Shown here: positions 60,450 through 64,000 of the stretch, one piece after another
Numbering within the stretch: the stretch's first letter is position 1
Layout of the letters: each line of letters begins with the position of its first letter
Assembly: GCA_020086605.1 (NCBI GenBank)
Contig: JACBWW010000004.1
Location: forward strand, 7,607,456-7,671,455
DNA from: Lanius collurio
Lineage: Eukaryota > Chordata > Aves > Passeriformes > Laniidae
Direction of reading: 5' to 3'
Length of the DNA stretch: 64,000 nucleotides
The notes under the pieces: generated by a model
What the model saw: only the letters and a program-made list of their open reading frames with translations
Database searches by the model: none
What the model was told of the DNA's origin: nothing
Translations under genes and position numbers: made by a program

Positions 60450-60556
60450 TGCCCTGCTCCTTCAAGGACTTTGCTACTTATTTAACTTTTCTCAGGCAAG
60501 TAATCCCATTGATTTAAGTGGGACTATACATATGTGTGTGAGGGCCAAGTTCTTAT
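60450..60556. repeat. MITE-like palindromic amniote repeat, well-preserved half
   Basis: In order the segment shows 'gccctgctccttcaaggact', 'acttatttaacttttctcag', 'gcaagtaatcccattgattt' and 'aagtgggactatacatatgt'. This agrees closely with the remembered layout of the old bird/turtle palindromic repeat (arm, CTTAACTTT block, CCCATTGACTTCAATGGGACTA core). It is the clearest copy in the window. The right arm fades after about 60,540. Confidence 0.6.
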
Positions 60557-63500
60557 TATGCAGAGAGGATGTAAATAAACATCAACTTTTTCCCCTTTGG
60601 TTAAAAGGAGACTCTTGTAAATGAATGAAACCAAATGAACAAACAGAAAACAGATGAAAGGGAAAACATCCCTTCTTCATGAAAGAAAAATGTTAACATG
60701 CATCACTTCAGATTTGGCAGGCTCTTGTCTCTTACAGTCTCTGTTTTGTTTGCTTAGAGATGGCTGAATTACTATTTTTGATACCACTTAGGACCATGTG
60801 CAAGCAAAGGGTTCTTGTTAAAGCCTCCCAGTGGGTCTGGACAAGATCTCTCAAGCATACTGCATGCTCTCCAGCAGGGATGACAGGGAACAGGGGCGAG
60901 GAGTAATTTTTGCTGTGAAGCCCCTTTTTTGCATAGGAATTTGCATGAAAGATATAAACATACTTTGTGTTTGCAAATCAGGAATAGGTACCTGTTGGGC
61001 TTTTGCAAAGGAGAAAGGCTCTGACTTCAAGCTTGCCTTCACTGCGGGTTTAAGAGCTTAAATCCCTTGTCTTCCAAATAGTTATTAAATTATCCTTGTC
61101 TATTGCTCTAGATGATTTTTGTGACATTTGGCTCTCCTTGGTGAAAGTAGAGGCTTGTAGAGGGACACTAGATGCAGAAGACCGATTTCTTTTCTACTCC
61201 AAGATCCACTTGATAGAGAGACCGATTCTTGAATTTCCTGCCTGTCCTTTCCCTGTGAGTTAGATGTTGCTTTGTTGCTGTGATTTGAAACAGCTGCTAA
61301 GGGAATCTTTGCCACTGAGGTTTGGGGACAAAATGGAGATTATATTCTCAGACACCCTCCAAGATGGGTCTCCTTCCTTCTCTGCCTTGCAGGGAAGGAA
61401 GCAAGTCTGGCATTAGGAAATGCCTCTGAGAGTTTTATGTAAGCAGAAAATATTCCTTTGCTTTGAGAATCCAGTACTGGCAATCAGTGGAGGCATGATA
61501 TACCCTTCTCAATGCTGAAATGTAGTGAAGGGATTGAGTCAGGGCAGAATCCTGTATCCTTGTTTAGCAGATGTTCCTCTTTCATGCCTTGAGATTTTCC
61601 AATCAGTACATGTCATGGTTGGACTCAAGCATTACAAGATAAAATCAGTCCTTTCAGTGGGTGGAAAAGCAGTCATGAATGTGTGAAAACTGTCTGGGAA
61701 CATCCACGCTCTTCATTAAGGTCTTTCTGTATATTGAGGCTTATGGAAAATCTCCTGCCATCTCTTCTGAACTTTGGATCAGGCTTATAGATGGATTTCT
61801 GAGATCAGCAGAGGTCTTGTTACAGGTTGCTATCTTGGCTAAATGCTGGAGGCTGACCTGTAATAGTACAAGGTGTGAGCTGAGGCACCATTAGTTAGGA
61901 AGCTGGGCTTTTATTTTTCTGGCTAAAGCAGGCTCTCATATCCTATAGATGACTGGTGAGGAAGAGGTTTAGCAGACTGTGCTTCTCTGTGAACCTGGTC
62001 AAAGCTTTTGTGCTGAAACATTTACTCTGTTAAAAACACCCTTGTTTGCTGGCACCCAGTCATTTCAAAACAGGCCTGTTCTAACACATCCTCCCAATGA
62101 TTTCAAAACTGGATAGCAAAGCAGATTTCCATCAAACTGAACCTGGTTCCTCATTGCTTCCTCTCTACTGTCCACCCTTTGGGCTGTCTGAGCTGGGGTG
62201 GTCCTGGACTTCATCCCTGCTGCTGGTGGGAACCTCCTGTGGCCCAAAAGTACCCTACAGCTGCCAGTGTCAGGCACAACTCAGAGACAGCAGGTTTTGG
62301 GGCTCCCAGGCACTCTGGTCTGTTTATGGGGTCATAGCTGAGCTGCAGGTTTCTGTGCTAGGGCTTCCTTTCACTCAGTACTTCTAGCCAAAGTATTTAA
62401 ATAATTTAGAGTGGTTTGTATTTTCATTTCCATACCTGGCTTTGAAACTTCCTCTCTTCACTTCCATGTGTTGTTTTGGTTCTTTCAAAACTGCAAAGTT
62501 TTGCTCAGGAAGATCCCCCTGGAAGCCAGCTCTGGTCATGGTATGCACCTGATTAACATGGCCTAAGAAGATGAAGTGAGAAAAATGTGTGAGAATGTGG
62601 ACTGGCAAATCAAGAGGGGAATTTTCTTGTGTCAGAAAATAGGTAAGTAGTACCTCACTCTGCAAACACTTACTGTGAAGTGCTTATTTTAGGGGCAGTA
62701 TAAACATCGAAGTGAGTCTGTGCCCTGGGAATAAATGTGGGACTTTGGACCACCACTTTGTCTAAGTCAATATTGCTCCCTCTGGGTAAACAGAGTAGTG
62801 AACTTCACTTGTGGTGGATCAGGCTCTCTGTTTTGTGGGAGGCTTTTGCAGACCCTGGCTGTTTCACCCCTTCTCTAGGGGCTGCACTGGCAGTGCAGCA
62901 TCTTCTCCTGGCTTCTGCTTGGCCATAACACCTCTGGGGCTGAGGAAGCTGGTGTTGGATAGGCACTGTGGGCAGGCACAGCTCTTGGAAGCGTGATGAA
63001 GGCACTTTCCATCACTGTGCTTTTCCTGCTGGGAGATTGAGTTTAATTTGCTGCTAATCTCTGGTGGTGAAATTAATTTCTAGTCTGTCTGTTTAGATTG
63101 CTGCGACATCCACCCGTGCAGGCATCTGTGGCACCCTTTGGCTGCCAGGGCACTGGGTGGATTGGAGCAAGCAGGAGTGCTGGCTGCTAAGAGCTGCTCC
63201 CCTCCATGGTGGCCCCGGGGAGATGTAAAGGGACTGGTCTGCTCAGACACACCGGCTTCCTGAGCAGAGCCCTGCTAAACTCATCACAGTGTCTGTAACA
63301 GTGCAGTCTAAGATTGCCTGAGCTACATCCTTCTCTTCAGAGATTTTAGCACATAAATCAATGTGATTGTCCCAGCTCCTCTCCTTTGTTGTTTTATTTT
63401 TCATCTTAAGTTTTCTCACATCAGGGACAAGGATACAAATAGAAGAACAGGAGAGAAAAGGTGACTTTCTAGTCCTGCTCACATAGGACAACTTTTCACA

Positions 63501-64000
63501 CCTTCTATATCTTCCTCAGTATTTTGGCTTTGGTTTTATTAACTTTTAGTCACTTTCCTTGTTAACATGATTGTTCATTTTTCAATATACTCCTTTAACT
63601 ACATGCATACCTCACAAAAAATAGTGCAGAGAAGGCAAACTAATTTATTAGGCAAGCAGAAGCACATGGCATTCCATATTGGGCAGATTTGTGATGAGCA
63701 ATTAATATTTCTATTTTCTTCCTTCTCAGTTTAAATACAGTTTAAGTTGTTGATGTTAATATTATCAAACCAACATTTTTATATCATTTGCCAGGCTTGA
63801 CAGAATTAAGTGGATTTCTTTGAGTGATAATAGACATAATTAATTTTGTGTATAAGTTGCTTCACTGCCTTTGAAGTTAAGTAAAAAATGAGATGTTAAG
63901 ACTGAATTAGTGATATTTAATTGGAACCGATTATAAAAAATAAACGAGATACATGGTAGTTTCATGAAATAGAAAAGAGAGAGTATGTGTATAACTGCAG

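Larger units (their letters stand above)
56806..64000. other. Gene-free stretch to the right edge
   Basis: No supportable gene. Apart from listed items, the part from about 62.1 to 63.25 kb is more GC-rich than average and holds a few short frames without motifs. A possible regulatory block with GATA- and TCF-like motifs is at 60.18-60.42 kb. The rest is AT-rich unique sequence. Confidence 0.65.

Overview
This is vertebrate nuclear DNA, almost certainly from a bird. It is AT-rich and low in genes, with long non-coding stretches. It carries CR1 LINE copies of the avian type, ending in the ATTCTATGA 3' tip on the plus strand at about 11,515-11,522. It also has an avian-type LTR at the left edge and several old palindromic repeats common in birds, turtles and crocodilians. 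A run of 362 Ns at 56,254-56,615 shows it is a draft assembly. I cannot name the species.

The one protein-coding gene I can support is BCL11B (CTIP2), on the plus strand. Positions 1-15,541 are the end of its last intron. The last coding exon runs from 15,542 to the TAA at 17,551-17,553. It encodes about 670 residues with six recognisable C2H2 zinc fingers, an acidic Glu run and the C-terminus KIEQAERS that separates BCL11B from BCL11A. A long 3' UTR follows to about 22,805, ending after an AATAAA at 22,782 with U/GU-rich sequence behind it. Upstream exons, including the N-terminal NuRD-binding motif, lie outside the window.

From about 22.8 kb to the end (41 kb) I see no gene. This fits the gene desert known downstream of BCL11B in other amniotes, which holds long-range T-cell and neural enhancers. 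The region contains: a broken Ty3/gypsy-like integrase relic on the minus strand (about 41.2-42.0 kb); a degraded LINE fragment (about 47.5-47.75 kb); a 5'-truncated, internally deleted CR1 on the minus strand (about 53.86-55.17 kb); several MITE-like palindromic repeats; and two large pyrimidine microsatellites. It also contains isolated CpG-rich patches at 34.8-35.1, 52.3-52.6 and 59.6-59.7 kb that no gene explains.

The best leads for new biology are non-coding. They are the orphan CpG island at 34.8 kb, a CpG patch with a consensus splice donor at 59.7 kb, a GATA-site cluster and a CpG-retaining block in the BCL11B intron, the old repeats built into the BCL11B 3' UTR, and the gypsy-like integrase relic, a class that is rare in birds.
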